Positions 45,928 through 55,332 are shown, counted from the first letter of the stretch. The stretch is DNA of 64,000 nt from Lyngbya aestuarii BL J (GCF_000478195.2 NZ_AUZM01000004.1:1-64000), one strand, 5' to 3'. Notes: generated by a model from the sequence alone, not told the origin. Numbers and translations are program-made.

Positions 45928-47367
45928 ATGCAATTTTTGTCCGACACACTTGTACTTTCACGAATGCAGTTTGCGTTAACTGCGACCTTCCATATGCTGT
46001 GGCCTATCCTCACTACAGGAATGGGAGTTTACCTCGTTATCGTAGAAGGTTTTTGGCTGAAAACCCGCAATCCGCAATACTACTATCACGCCCGCTTTTG
46101 GTCAAAACTCTACATTCTCAACTTTGGGATTGGGGTAGCCAGTGGAATTCCGATGGAGTTTCAATTCGGAACCAATTGGGCACCGCTTTCGGAGGCAATT
46201 GGTAACTTCTTTGGAAGTATTATCGGCTTTGAAGCATCTATGGCATTTATGCTAGAAGCCGCTTTTTTAGGCATTATGGTGTTTGGTTGGCAACGGGTTA
46301 ATCCCTACATTCACTATATGGCAACAATTCTTGTCGCATTTGGGGCAAATTTATCCAGTTTTTGGATATTAGTTGCCAACTCTTGGTTACAAACTCCAGC
46401 CGGAGGAGAATTTGTAGACGGGAAGTTTATTGTCCAAGACTATTTTCAAGCGATTTTCAACCCCTATATGCCCAATAGTGTGATGCACATGGTGTTAGCA
46501 ACTTGGGAAACTACACTATTTGTAATTGGGGGAATTAGTGCTTGGTACATTCTCAAAAAACGCCATGAAGCTTTCTTTGCCACTTCGTTAAAAATTGTCT
46601 TGGCTGCGGCGATTTTAATTGCCCCATTACAACTCTACGTCGGACACCTCAGCGGCGAACAGGTTTATCGTTATCAACCGACAAAATTAGCGGCAATGGA
46701 AGCCCAATGGGAAACGATTCCTGCCGGGGTTGCTGCTGACTGGAGTATGCTCGCCATTCCCAATGAAAAAACGCAGCAAAATGATTGGGAAGTCAAAGTT
46801 CCGAATGCTTTGGGCTACATTTTAGAATTCAAAAAAGAACTCTCTGAACCTGTTCAAGGGTTAAAAGAATGGACTCCAGAAAATCGTCCTCATTTGTTGG
46901 GACTAATTTATTACAGTTTCCGGATAATGATTGCGATTGGGTTTTACTTTGCGGGGTTAATGTTCGTGAGTATCATTCAATGGCTACGGGGTCAATTTTC
47001 GGCTGAAAATATTACTCAACAATCTTGGTTAATGTGGGGCTGGATTTTAGCCGCGCCGTTGGGATATATTGCCGTAGAATGTGGCTGGACAGTGCGTTGT
47101 GTCGGACGTCAACCCTGGACGGTTTATAACTATATTCGCACCACAGATGCCGTTTCTAATTTACCACCCGGAGATGTATTAACAACGCTCATTAGTTTTG
47201 CCAGCGTTTATGCCGTTCTATTATTTGCGGCGTTTTATTTCGGAAGTAGAATTATTAGAAAAGGGCCTGATTTTGATCTTCCGCTTCCGGGTGAAGAACA
47301 ACCTGCTGTTGATACAAAACCGGGGGAGTTTATTCCGGATGAACGTCCTGTAGAAGCCCAACAATAA
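45928..47367 (+). CDS. cydA: Cytochrome bd quinol oxidase, subunit I
   Basis: The 479-residue membrane protein oxidises quinol and reduces oxygen without pumping protons. It has the haem-ligand region ATFHMLWPILTTGMG, the KLAAMEAQWET motif of the quinol loop and the family signature CVGRQPWTVYNYIRT. The Q-loop is short, as in cyanide-insensitive CioA types, and is not the long E. coli form. ATG 45928 gives MQFLSDTLVLSRMQFA, the normal N-terminus. cydB follows 10 bases later behind AGGAGAGG. The enzyme sits in the thylakoid or plasma membrane. Confidence 0.94.
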   Translation: MQFLSDTLVLSRMQFALTATFHMLWPILTTGMGVYLVIVEGFWLKTRNPQYYYHARFWSKLYILNFGIGVASGIPMEFQFGTNWAPLSEAIGNFFGSIIGFEASMAFMLEAAFLGIMVFGWQRVNPYIHYMATILVAFGANLSSFWILVANSWLQTPAGGEFVDGKFIVQDYFQAIFNPYMPNSVMHMVLATWETTLFVIGGISAWYILKKRHEAFFATSLKIVLAAAILIAPLQLYVGHLSGEQVYRYQPTKLAAMEAQWETIPAGVAADWSMLAIPNEKTQQNDWEVKVPNALGYILEFKKELSEPVQGLKEWTPENRPHLLGLIYYSFRIMIAIGFYFAGLMFVSIIQWLRGQFSAENITQQSWLMWGWILAAPLGYIAVECGWTVRCVGRQPWTVYNYIRTTDAVSNLPPGDVLTTLISFASVYAVLLFAAFYFGSRIIRKGPDFDLPLPGEEQPAVDTKPGEFIPDERPVEAQQ

Positions 47368-47377
47368 AGGAGAGGAA

Positions 47378-48391
47378 ATGGAAACTTTAACCTATTTCTT
47401 GCCTCAAATTTGGTTTGGAATCTTAGCCCTGTTTCTATTGCTTTATGTGATGTTAGATGGCTTTGACTTGGGGGTGGGAATTTTATCTCTCACGTCTTCT
47501 AGCGAAGAACGTCGGGGCATTTTGATGACGAGTTTGAGCAATATTTGGGATGCGAACGAGACTTGGTTGGTGTTGATGGGAGGGGCTTTATTTGGAGCGT
47601 TTCCCCTGGCTTATGGTACAATTCTCAACGCCCTTTATATCCCGATTTTTTTAATGATTTTTGGCTTTATTTTTCGAGGGGTGGCGTTTGAGTTTCGTGA
47701 ACAAGCCCGCAACAAGTTTATCTGGAATGTGTCTTTTGGAGTGGGAAGTTTTCTAGCAGCTATGGGTCAAGGATTTGCTTTGGGCGGGGTGTTAGAAGGG
47801 ATTAAAGTTGATGCTGCGGGTCATTTTATTGGCGGTCATTTTGATTGGTTAACTTGGCAAACAATGTTAATCACATTAACTTTAATTCAAGGGTATGTTT
47901 TGATTGGTTCAACTTATCTGATTTGGAAAACAGAAGGAGAACTGCAAAATATCCATTATGCAACCGCTAAATTGTCTGCGGTGACGACTTTAGTGGGTGC
48001 GGTTATTATTACCATTGGTACTCCAATTTTCTCAGATTTTGCCCGCGAACGCTTGTTTTCTAAGCCGTTGGTTTATCTTTTTGCGGTGATTCCCGTGTTA
48101 GCTGTGGTCTTGATTTGGCAGTTAATTCGCAGCCTGAACAATGAAGCCGAGAGAACGCCGTTTATTTGGACAATTTTGTTGTTTGTGTTGACATTTTTCG
48201 GCCTGGGTTTGGTTGTTTTCCCCTATATTATCCCCACTCAAATCACCATTTATGAGGCGGCGGCTGACCCAAGTTCGTTGGTGTTTATGCTGATTTTTAT
48301 CGGGGCTTTAATTCCGGTGATGTTGTTTTACAATATTTACCAGTATTTTGTGTTTCGAGGAAAAGTCACCAACGCCCATTACGGTGAATAG
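47378..48391 (+). CDS. cydB: Cytochrome bd quinol oxidase, subunit II
   Basis: The 337-residue subunit has about 8-9 transmembrane helices and the CydB signatures LYVMLDGFDLGVGIL, IWDANETWLVLMGGALFGAFPLAYG and FRGVAFEFRE. It stabilises the di-haem site of CydA. A clear AGGAG site precedes ATG 47378, 10 bases behind the cydA stop, so the pair is one operon. No cydX-like small ORF or cydCD gene was identified nearby. A 490-base spacer separates it from the next respiratory operon. Confidence 0.94.
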   Translation: METLTYFLPQIWFGILALFLLLYVMLDGFDLGVGILSLTSSSEERRGILMTSLSNIWDANETWLVLMGGALFGAFPLAYGTILNALYIPIFLMIFGFIFRGVAFEFREQARNKFIWNVSFGVGSFLAAMGQGFALGGVLEGIKVDAAGHFIGGHFDWLTWQTMLITLTLIQGYVLIGSTYLIWKTEGELQNIHYATAKLSAVTTLVGAVIITIGTPIFSDFARERLFSKPLVYLFAVIPVLAVVLIWQLIRSLNNEAERTPFIWTILLFVLTFFGLGLVVFPYIIPTQITIYEAAADPSSLVFMLIFIGALIPVMLFYNIYQYFVFRGKVTNAHYGE

Positions 48392-48881
48392 AATCGTCGG
48401 ATACGGGAGAACAGGAAACCAGAAAAATCAGTAGCGATAGAGACATTAAGAGACAAAGATGCGCTCTTGGTGTCTCGGGGGTTCGTGTCTCCCTGATTCG
48501 GGGAGGCGTAAGTCTGAAACTGTTGAAGAAAAAATTAAGAATGAGGCAGTTTGATACTTTTCGTGAAAATAAAAAACTTTTGCGGTAAGATTAGAGAGCT
48601 GATTGTCTCTGTAAACTGAGGAGAAGTCGTCAAAAACCCCATTAAGTCAGAGGATAGCAGCTTCTGTTTAAATTGTTACAGTTGATCAATTCTAATCTCA
48701 TCAAAATACTGACAGTCTGTCAATATTTCAGAATGTTAACCTTGATACTGTCAAAAGTCCAGATTGTCCTTAAAAATTTGTAATAGAAATATTCAAGCAT
48801 TAGTTGTGTCTCGATACATTATTGCAAGCCTTTACTTGTGAGGTGTGACCGAGGTTTAGTACGGATGCCGAGGAGAATACC
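48392..48881. other. Intergenic region between cydB and the second oxidase operon
   Basis: No gene is seen. An inverted CTCCC/GGGAG element (about 48491-48507) is a weak terminator candidate for cydAB. The rest should contain the promoter of the DUF2231/ARTO operon. Confidence 0.45.
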
Positions 48882-49382
48882 ATGTTCGAGTCTCTATTTA
48901 CCTCATTGAACGATCACAATTTACCCTATCCCGACACGATGCACCCCATCGTTGTGCATTTTGTGATTGCAATGGTATTGTTTGCTGTTTTGTGCGATGT
49001 GATTGGCTATTTCACACGCAATACACGTCTGTATGAAGTGAGTTGGTGGAATCTGTTTTTCGCTACAATTTCTATCTTTATCGCCATTATTTTTGGTCAG
49101 GCGGAAGCCGGGTTAGCCTTACCGTACAACGCAGTCGAACAGACTCTCAATTTACATACATTAATTGGCTGGTCGTTAGCGGGAATTCTTGCTGCGATTA
49201 CAGGTTGGCGGTATGTTATTCGCCTGAAAAATCCCCAAAAGTTACCAATATCTTATCTAGCACTTGGACTGTCGCTATGTCTGTTAGTCGGCTTCCAGGT
49301 CTATCTCGGCGATGAACTTGTTTGGGTATACGGACTCCATACAGTTCCCGTTGTTGAAGCGATTAAGGAGGGTATTCTATAA
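48882..49382 (+). CDS. DUF2231 membrane protein, first of a pair
   Basis: The 166-residue protein has four predicted helices and the DUF2231 mark MHPIVVHFVIAMVLFAVLCDVIGYF, with further histidines at LHTLIGW and LHTVPVVE. Paired helical histidines suggest b-type haem, but that is inference. Its TAA overlaps the ATG of the second DUF2231 gene by one base (TAATG at 49380-49384). It starts the operon leading to the A2-type oxidase, so it probably helps assembly or electron entry. Confidence 0.88.
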   Translation: MFESLFTSLNDHNLPYPDTMHPIVVHFVIAMVLFAVLCDVIGYFTRNTRLYEVSWWNLFFATISIFIAIIFGQAEAGLALPYNAVEQTLNLHTLIGWSLAGILAAITGWRYVIRLKNPQKLPISYLALGLSLCLLVGFQVYLGDELVWVYGLHTVPVVEAIKEGIL

Positions 49383-49984
49383 TGGATGCTGAACTAATGA
49401 ACCAATTACAATCGCTAGGAGCAAACGGCTTACCCTATGCGATTCCCATTCACCCTAACTTAGTGCATCTTACCTTAGGTTTATTCATTATTGCGATCGC
49501 CTTTGATTTTGTTGGAGTTTTGTATCCGTTTGAAAAACCCGTCTTCAAATTTTTAGCGATTCCGGCAGCCCGGGCGAGCTTTTTTGATGTCGGTTGGTAC
49601 AATATGCTAGCATCCGCCATTATTACCATCTTCACCGTCGCAGCAGGCTTTTATGAAATCATGCTTGCAAATCCCTATACTGATGTTAAAAGTGCTTGGG
49701 GAATGCAAGCAATGGAAACCATGCTGTGGCATGGTGTTGGGGGTGTCTTCCTGTTTGCTTTCATGGTTGGAATGACAATTTGGCGAGGGTTTCAACGGTT
49801 TTACTGGCGCAAAGACAGAACCCGCCAAGTCCAGTGGAGTTATTTGATGGCAGGAGTCGCTATCTTATTGGTGATGTTTGTTCACGGAACATTAGGGGCG
49901 CAACTGGCGGCTGAATTCGGAGTTCACAACACCGCTGACCAACTCTTAAGAATGGGTGAAAATCCGAATATTGTGCTGCGATAA
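49382..49984 (+). CDS. DUF2231 membrane protein, second of a pair
   Basis: The 200-residue protein has four to five helices and the same DUF2231 pattern IPIHPNLVHLTLGLFIIAIAFDFVGV, with further His in MLWHGVGG and FVHGTLGA. It is related to the preceding gene and translationally coupled to it, so the two likely form a heterodimer. The oxidase subunit II gene follows after a 218-base spacer of degenerate repeats. Confidence 0.88.
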   Translation: MDAELMNQLQSLGANGLPYAIPIHPNLVHLTLGLFIIAIAFDFVGVLYPFEKPVFKFLAIPAARASFFDVGWYNMLASAIITIFTVAAGFYEIMLANPYTDVKSAWGMQAMETMLWHGVGGVFLFAFMVGMTIWRGFQRFYWRKDRTRQVQWSYLMAGVAILLVMFVHGTLGAQLAAEFGVHNTADQLLRMGENPNIVLR

Positions 49985-50202
49985 ATTCAGTAAACAGGGA
50001 ACAGGTTACAGGAAACAGTTTTTCAGTCAATAGTGAACAGCGCAAACTGGAGACTCAGCAGCAGTTGACGGCGAGGCTTAGTTCGTGCATAGAGTGACCC
50101 GTGAACCGAAAATTTTAATCACTGTCAACACTGATAACTGCTAACTGCTAACTGTAAAAACTGGTCGCTGGTTACTGTTAACTGTAAAAGAGGTTTATTC
50201 CT
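49985..50202. repeat. Degenerate AACAGGGAACAG / TAACTGCTAACTGT repeat cluster
   Basis: The spacer contains AACAGGGAACAG, ACAGGAAACAG, several TAACTGC/TAACTGT heptamers (about 50130-50190) and TTACTGTTAACTGT. Similar short units occur in the following spacers (51150-51200, 52921-52990, 53668-53765). Such repeats decorate intergenic DNA in filamentous cyanobacteria. Confidence 0.6.
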
Positions 50203-51144
50203 ATGTCTGGTGATTTAACAGGAGGGTCAACCCCTCAAAATTCGACTCGCAAGTGGTTAATTTTAACGGTAATTGCGATTGTTTTAGCCGTTATTAGTAT
50301 AGGAATTGGAAAACTTTCCTATTCCTGGCTACCCCCCCAAGCGGCAGCAGAATCTATCCTGGTCGATGATTTATTTAGTTTCTTAGTGACTCTCGGTGCC
50401 TTCATCTTTTTGGGAGTCACTGGAACCATTATCTATTCCGTTATTTTCCATCGGGCAGCTAAATATGACATGAGCGACGGCCCTCATATTGAAGGGAATG
50501 TCACCTTAGAAATAATTTGGACTGCAATTCCAATTTTATTGGTGTTTTGGATTGCCGGATATAGCTACCAAGTCTACCAAAAAATGGCAATCAAAGGGCC
50601 GATGGAAGTGGTTCATTTGCATATGCCAGTCGGGGTGGAAGCCGCCTATGCCGCGCCCGTAGCCTCAACGGGGGAACCCATAGAAGATATCGAAGTGATT
50701 GGTAAACAATGGGCTTGGGTATTTCGTTATCCGGAAGACAACATCACCAGTACCGAACTTCACTTACCCACCCATAAAAGAGTTCGACTGGCATTAAAAT
50801 CAGAAGACGTTCTCCACGGATTTTACATTCCAGCATTTCGTCTCAAACAAGATATCATCCCCAGCAAGACCATCAACTTTGAATTTACCCCCATTCGTGA
50901 GGGGACTTATCAACTGACTGATTCTCAATTTAGCGGTACCTATTTCGCCACAATGACAGCAAACGTAGTGGTGGAATCTCTTGACACCTATCAACAATGG
51001 TTAGCAAATGCGGCAAGTCAACCCCCCACAGCAGCCCCCAACCAAGCCGCTGCTGAATACGCCGAAGAAAAAAACGAAGCCATTAAAGTCGGTTGGCCGA
51101 CGATTAAACCCGCCCCAGCCCCTCTCGTTAACTATCACAACTAA
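50203..51144 (+). CDS. ctaC2: Terminal oxidase subunit II lacking the CuA site (ARTO)
   Basis: The 313-residue protein has an N-terminal anchor region with helices at about 18-43, 57-83 and 103-125, then a periplasmic cupredoxin domain with KQWAWVFRYPEDN and VLHGFYIPAFRLKQDIIPSK. In the CuA loop the standard C-x-E-x-C-x3-H-x2-M is YQLTDSQFSGTYFATM: the cysteines become Asp240 and Ser244, Glu becomes Gln242 and His becomes Phe248; His205 and Met251 remain. CuA is therefore absent, as in quinol oxidases and in cyanobacterial ARTO. It should accept electrons from plastoquinol. It precedes subunits I and III in order. Confidence 0.9.
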   Translation: MSGDLTGGSTPQNSTRKWLILTVIAIVLAVISIGIGKLSYSWLPPQAAAESILVDDLFSFLVTLGAFIFLGVTGTIIYSVIFHRAAKYDMSDGPHIEGNVTLEIIWTAIPILLVFWIAGYSYQVYQKMAIKGPMEVVHLHMPVGVEAAYAAPVASTGEPIEDIEVIGKQWAWVFRYPEDNITSTELHLPTHKRVRLALKSEDVLHGFYIPAFRLKQDIIPSKTINFEFTPIREGTYQLTDSQFSGTYFATMTANVVVESLDTYQQWLANAASQPPTAAPNQAAAEYAEEKNEAIKVGWPTIKPAPAPLVNYHN

Positions 51145-51225
51145 ATACAGTCAACAGGTGACAAGCAAAAGAACTGACAACTGATAACTGTTAACGGAAA
51201 GAATATACATTAGGAAAATTCATCA

Positions 51226-52920
51226 ATGAGTAGTACCCCCCTCGAAAATAAACCTGCTGCGGGTCATTCGCACGCAGAAACAGTAACCACTTGGAAAACC
51301 TACTTTAGCTTTAGTACCGACCATAAGGTGATTGGCATTCAATACCTGGTGACGTCGTTTTTCTTCTTTTTAATTGGCGGCATCTTAGCCATGATTATTC
51401 GGGGTGAATTAATGACCCCTGAATCCGATTTAATCGAACGCAGCTTCTATAACGGAATGTTCACAATGCACGGCACCATCATGCTGTTTTTGTGGACGTT
51501 TCCCGCCTTAGCCGGGATGGCAAACTATCTCGTTCCGATTATGATTGGGGCGCGAGATATGGCGTTTCCGAGGCTGAATGCGGCCGCATTTTGGATGATT
51601 CCAGTTGTCGGGATTCTGACAATGGCAAGTTTCTTCCTGCCTTCGGGTTCAGCACAATCAGGTTGGTGGTCTTATCCCCCCGTGAGTACCCAAGTTCCGT
51701 TAGGATTTTGGCTGAATGGTCAGGCGGTTTGGATTCTTGCCGTTGCCATTTCCGGGGTTTCCTCGATTATGGGTGCTTTGAATATTGTCACCACCATTGT
51801 CAAAATGCGGGCGCCGGGAATGACCTATTTTCGGATGCCTGCCTATGTTTGGACGGTCTGGGCGGCACAAATTATTCAACTTTTTGGACTGCCTGCCTTA
51901 ACGGCCGGGGCGGTAATGTTGCTGTTTGATGTAACGGTTGGTACCAGCTTTTTTGACCCCGCAGATGGTGGAAATCCGATTATCTTCCAACACCTGTTTT
52001 GGTTCTATTCTCACCCGGCGGTTTATGTGATTATTCTGCCTGTCTTTGGTATTTTTTCCGAGATTTTCCCCGTTTATTCTCGTAAGCCCTTATTTGGCTA
52101 TAAAGTCGTCGCCGTTTCCTCGATGATTATCGCCGGGGTTAGCGGTTTGGTTTGGGTGCATCATATGTATGCCAGTGGAACTCCCGGTTGGATGCGGTTG
52201 ATTTTCATGCTGTCAACCATGTGTGTTTCAGTACCGACCGGAATTAAAGTGTTTGCTTGGGTGGCAACCATCTGGGGCGGTAAACTGCGTCTGAATACAC
52301 CGATGCTGTTTGCTTTAGGGGCGCTGGTGATGTTTGTGTTTGCGGGAATTACAGGCATTATGTTGTCCTCAGTTCCCGTCGATATTCACGTCAACAATAC
52401 TTACTTCGTGGTGGGTCATTTCCATTACGTTCTGTTTGGTACCGTGACGATGGGGCTATATGCTGGCATCTATCACTGGTTCCCGAAAATGACCGGGCGG
52501 ATGTATTACGAAGGTTTGGGTCAGTTGCATTTCTGGTTAACGTTTATCGGTACAAACCTCAACTTTTTACCGATGCACCCGTTAGGCTTAAATGGAATGC
52601 TGCGTCGGGTGTCTTCCTACGACCCTGAATATACCTTCTGGAACGTGATTGCCAGTTTGGGGGGGTTTTTGTTGGGGATGTCAACCTTGCCGTTTATTCT
52701 CAATATGGTCAGTTCATGGACGCAAGGTAAACCCGCTCCTGCTAACCCTTGGCAGGCGATAGGTTTAGAATGGTTAGTCCCTTCTCCACCTCCGGTTGAG
52801 AACTTTGAATCTATCCCCATTGTGATTAATGAACCCTACGGTTATGGGAAGTCTGAACCGTTAACCGCTAATGACCCCAATGTGAAATTACCCTCACCTG
52901 CCCCTGAACCCGTTGAGTAG
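51226..52920 (+). CDS. ctaD2: Haem-copper oxidase subunit I, A2 type (ARTO)
   Basis: The 564-residue, 12-helix protein carries all haem and CuB ligands: TMHGTIM, the FYSHPAVYV helix VI motif with His and the cross-linked Tyr, VWVHHMYASG, and VVGHFHYVLFG. The K-channel and haem-a3 regions look intact. Helix VI has YSHPAVY where A1 oxidases have GHPEVY; the D-channel glutamate is missing and the YS pair marks the A2 subfamily. It is the proton-pumping catalytic subunit. It starts 81 bases after subunit II, and a perfect 13-bp hairpin follows the stop. Confidence 0.94.
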   Translation: MSSTPLENKPAAGHSHAETVTTWKTYFSFSTDHKVIGIQYLVTSFFFFLIGGILAMIIRGELMTPESDLIERSFYNGMFTMHGTIMLFLWTFPALAGMANYLVPIMIGARDMAFPRLNAAAFWMIPVVGILTMASFFLPSGSAQSGWWSYPPVSTQVPLGFWLNGQAVWILAVAISGVSSIMGALNIVTTIVKMRAPGMTYFRMPAYVWTVWAAQIIQLFGLPALTAGAVMLLFDVTVGTSFFDPADGGNPIIFQHLFWFYSHPAVYVIILPVFGIFSEIFPVYSRKPLFGYKVVAVSSMIIAGVSGLVWVHHMYASGTPGWMRLIFMLSTMCVSVPTGIKVFAWVATIWGGKLRLNTPMLFALGALVMFVFAGITGIMLSSVPVDIHVNNTYFVVGHFHYVLFGTVTMGLYAGIYHWFPKMTGRMYYEGLGQLHFWLTFIGTNLNFLPMHPLGLNGMLRRVSSYDPEYTFWNVIASLGGFLLGMSTLPFILNMVSSWTQGKPAPANPWQAIGLEWLVPSPPPVENFESIPIVINEPYGYGKSEPLTANDPNVKLPSPAPEPVE

Positions 52921-52929
52921 GGGAATTGT

Positions 52930-52973
52930 GACAGTAACCCGTGAATGTTGAGAATTGCTGACGGGTTACTGTC
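52930..52973 (+). repeat. Perfect 13-bp stem hairpin between subunits I and III
   Basis: GACAGTAACCCGT (52930-52942) pairs exactly with ACGGGTTACTGTC (52961-52973) around an 18-base loop, 9 bases after the ctaD2 stop. No T-run follows, so it is more likely an mRNA-stabilising or partial-readthrough structure, or a repeat copy, than a terminator. Confidence 0.7.
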
Positions 52974-53046
52974 GAACTGTTAACTGTCCACATACGACCA
53001 ATAAACAACAAGGGCATATACCATAGGCCTCTACGGAGAAAGAATT

Positions 53047-53667
53047 ATGACAACGAATAGTTCCTTAACTTCTCAACAGCTAGAAGAATATTTGCACGAG
53101 GCAGTGGGTGAACACGTTCACGACGAAGAAGCCAATAGTATGTTTGGCTTTGTGGTGTTCCTACTGTCAGAAAGTATTATTTTCTTGAGTTTCTTTGCGG
53201 CTTATATCGCCTACAAAACAACGACAGTAGACTGGCTACCCGCTGGAGTTGAGGGGTTAGAAGTTAGAGAACCTGCAATTAATACTGTCGTTCTGGTTTC
53301 CAGTAGTTTTGTCATTTACTTTGCTGAACTCGCCCTCAAACGCCATAATTTAAGTTTGTTTCGTTTGTTTCTTTTTGCAACAATGGCGATGGGAAGTTAC
53401 TTTTTAGCCGGACAAGCGATTGAATGGAGTGCCTTAGAATTTGGCTTTACCAGTGGTGTTTATGGCGGAATGTTTTACCTGTTAACGGGTTTTCACGGCT
53501 TACACGTTTTAACAGGCGTTTTGTTACAAGGGATTATGTTAGGACGGTCTTTCTATCCCGGTAACTATGATAAAGGTCATTTCGGTTTTGAAGCAACTTC
53601 GTTATTTTGGCACTTTGTTGATGTGATTTGGATTGTCTTATTTCTCCTCATCTACATCTGGCAATAA
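53047..53667 (+). CDS. ctaE2: Haem-copper oxidase subunit III (ARTO)
   Basis: The 206-residue, five-helix protein is the short subunit III form. It has FGFVVFLLSESIIFLSFFAAYIAYK, GGMFYLLTGFHGLHVLTGVLLQGIM and FEATSLFWHFVDVIWIVLFLLIYIWQ, with the conserved Glu and HVxxG-like histidines. It probably stabilises proton uptake by subunit I. It follows the hairpin and a 126-base spacer and precedes the GMC gene. Confidence 0.93.
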   Translation: MTTNSSLTSQQLEEYLHEAVGEHVHDEEANSMFGFVVFLLSESIIFLSFFAAYIAYKTTTVDWLPAGVEGLEVREPAINTVVLVSSSFVIYFAELALKRHNLSLFRLFLFATMAMGSYFLAGQAIEWSALEFGFTSGVYGGMFYLLTGFHGLHVLTGVLLQGIMLGRSFYPGNYDKGHFGFEATSLFWHFVDVIWIVLFLLIYIWQ

Positions 53668-53683
53668 GCAAACAGGGAACAGT

Positions 53684-53707
53684 AGGGGCAATCTATAAAA
53701 TTGCCCT
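53684..53707 (+). repeat. Inverted repeat GGGCAAT/ATTGCCC after subunit III
   Basis: A 7-bp perfect stem with a 7-base loop (CTATAAA) lies 19 bases past the ctaE2 stop. No T-run follows. It may be an attenuator before the GMC gene or a further repeat copy. Confidence 0.5.
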
Positions 53708-53774
53708 GACCAGAAGAAAGTGAATACTGATACTAAGCCCTAAACCCTAATAACTGAAATTACGGATTACTCCT

Positions 53775-55271
53775 ATGATTATCGACGACCAACACTACGA
53801 CGTTATTATCATTGGTACAGGTGCAGGTGGCGGCACTTTAGCTCAAAAACTTGCACCGACAGGAAAGAAAATTCTCATCCTTGAACGGGGTGATTTCATG
53901 CCTTTAGAGGAGCAGAATAGAGCCGAAGTTGATATTTTCAAAAAAGCTCGATATCGTGCGCCTGAACGCTGGTACGACCCGGAGGGTGAATCTTTTTCTC
54001 CCTTAATGAACTATGCAGTCGGTGGCAATACCAAGATTTACGGCGCTGCATTACTCAGAATGCGTGAACGGGATTTTGAAGAAGTCAAACACCAAGAAGG
54101 CATCTCTCCCGAATGGCCTGTAAAATATAATGACTTTGAACCCTATTACACAGAAGCCGAACAGCTTTATCAGGTTCATGGTCAAGTCACAAACGACCCC
54201 ACAGAACCGCCTCACAGTGCAGACTATCCTTATCCCGCGATTAGTCACGAACCTTGTATTCAAAAGCTGGTTGATGCTGTTGCCCAAAAAGGTCTACATC
54301 CGACTTCTCTACCGATGGGATGGACGCGCCAAGAAGATGACCCCACAAGTGATTCTCAGGTTTATGGGATTGATTTGGCCCTCAAACATCCGAATGTGAC
54401 GCTGAAAACTGGTGCAAAGGCGGTTCGCTTACTGACGAATGCTTCGGGAACCGAAGTTAAAGCTGTAGAAGTAGAAATTAACGGACAATCCTGTTTGATT
54501 TTTGCGGATATTATCGTCCTGGCTTGTGGCGCGATTAATTCAGCCGTATTATTGTTGCGGTCTGCCAATGAAAAATACCCAACAGGACTCGCCAATCGTT
54601 CTGACCAGGTGGGCCGGAATTTAATGAAACACCAAATGACGGCAATTGTCCAATTGGATGCCGCCCCGAATTCGGGTCAGTTTCCTCGGTCTGTTGCGGT
54701 GAATGATTTCTATTGGGGGGATGAGAATTTTTCCTATCCCATGGGTCACATTTACAATACAGGTGGATTGTTACAAGATGTGATTTTTGCAGAGTCTCCC
54801 CCGATTTTTTCTGTGTTGACGAAAGCAATACCCCAGTCTGGATTAAAACAGTTAGCCATGCGTTCTATTGGCTGGTGGGCGCAAACAGAGACGTTACCCG
54901 ATGCCAATAACAGAGTACGGGTGTCGGAAAATAAGCTTTATCTTGATTATACTTCTAATAATGCAGAAGCCCATGACCGTCTTGTTTATCGCTGGCTAGA
55001 GGTGTTGAAATCTATTGACAAACAACGGGCGAATGTTTATCCTCGGGGTGAAGTTCCGGTTCAAGTGATGGCAAATCAGTGCGGAACTTGTCGGTTTGGT
55101 GAAGACCCGAATACTTCTGTTTTGAACTCCAATTGTCGGACTCACGATGTTGAGAATTTGTATGTCGTTGATAGTAGTTTCTTCCCCTCTGGTTCGGGTG
55201 TGATGCCTGCTTTAACGGTGATTGCGAATGCCCTGCGGGTCGGCGATCATCTCATCAGTATACTGAATTAA
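53775..55271 (+). CDS. GMC family FAD oxidoreductase
   Basis: The 498-residue flavoprotein starts with the FAD-binding Rossmann motif DVIIIGTGAGGGTLAQKLAPTGKKILILERGD (residues 9-40) and has the GMC blocks MNYAVGGNTKIYGAALLRM and C-terminal NLYVVDSSFFPSGSGVMPALTVIANALRVGDHL, with NQCGTCRFGEDP before it. It has no signal peptide. Substrate is unknown; the group includes alcohol and sugar dehydrogenases. It lies 107 bases after ctaE2, on the same strand, so it may deliver electrons to the quinone pool next to a quinol oxidase. A hairpin terminator follows, which supports it as the last operon member. Confidence 0.9.
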   Translation: MIIDDQHYDVIIIGTGAGGGTLAQKLAPTGKKILILERGDFMPLEEQNRAEVDIFKKARYRAPERWYDPEGESFSPLMNYAVGGNTKIYGAALLRMRERDFEEVKHQEGISPEWPVKYNDFEPYYTEAEQLYQVHGQVTNDPTEPPHSADYPYPAISHEPCIQKLVDAVAQKGLHPTSLPMGWTRQEDDPTSDSQVYGIDLALKHPNVTLKTGAKAVRLLTNASGTEVKAVEVEINGQSCLIFADIIVLACGAINSAVLLLRSANEKYPTGLANRSDQVGRNLMKHQMTAIVQLDAAPNSGQFPRSVAVNDFYWGDENFSYPMGHIYNTGGLLQDVIFAESPPIFSVLTKAIPQSGLKQLAMRSIGWWAQTETLPDANNRVRVSENKLYLDYTSNNAEAHDRLVYRWLEVLKSIDKQRANVYPRGEVPVQVMANQCGTCRFGEDPNTSVLNSNCRTHDVENLYVVDSSFFPSGSGVMPALTVIANALRVGDHLISILN

Positions 55272-55332
55272 GGTTAAATTTTGGCGATCGCCAAGGACTT
55301 GTTAAGGGTTGAAAAACTAAAAACGATTACTA

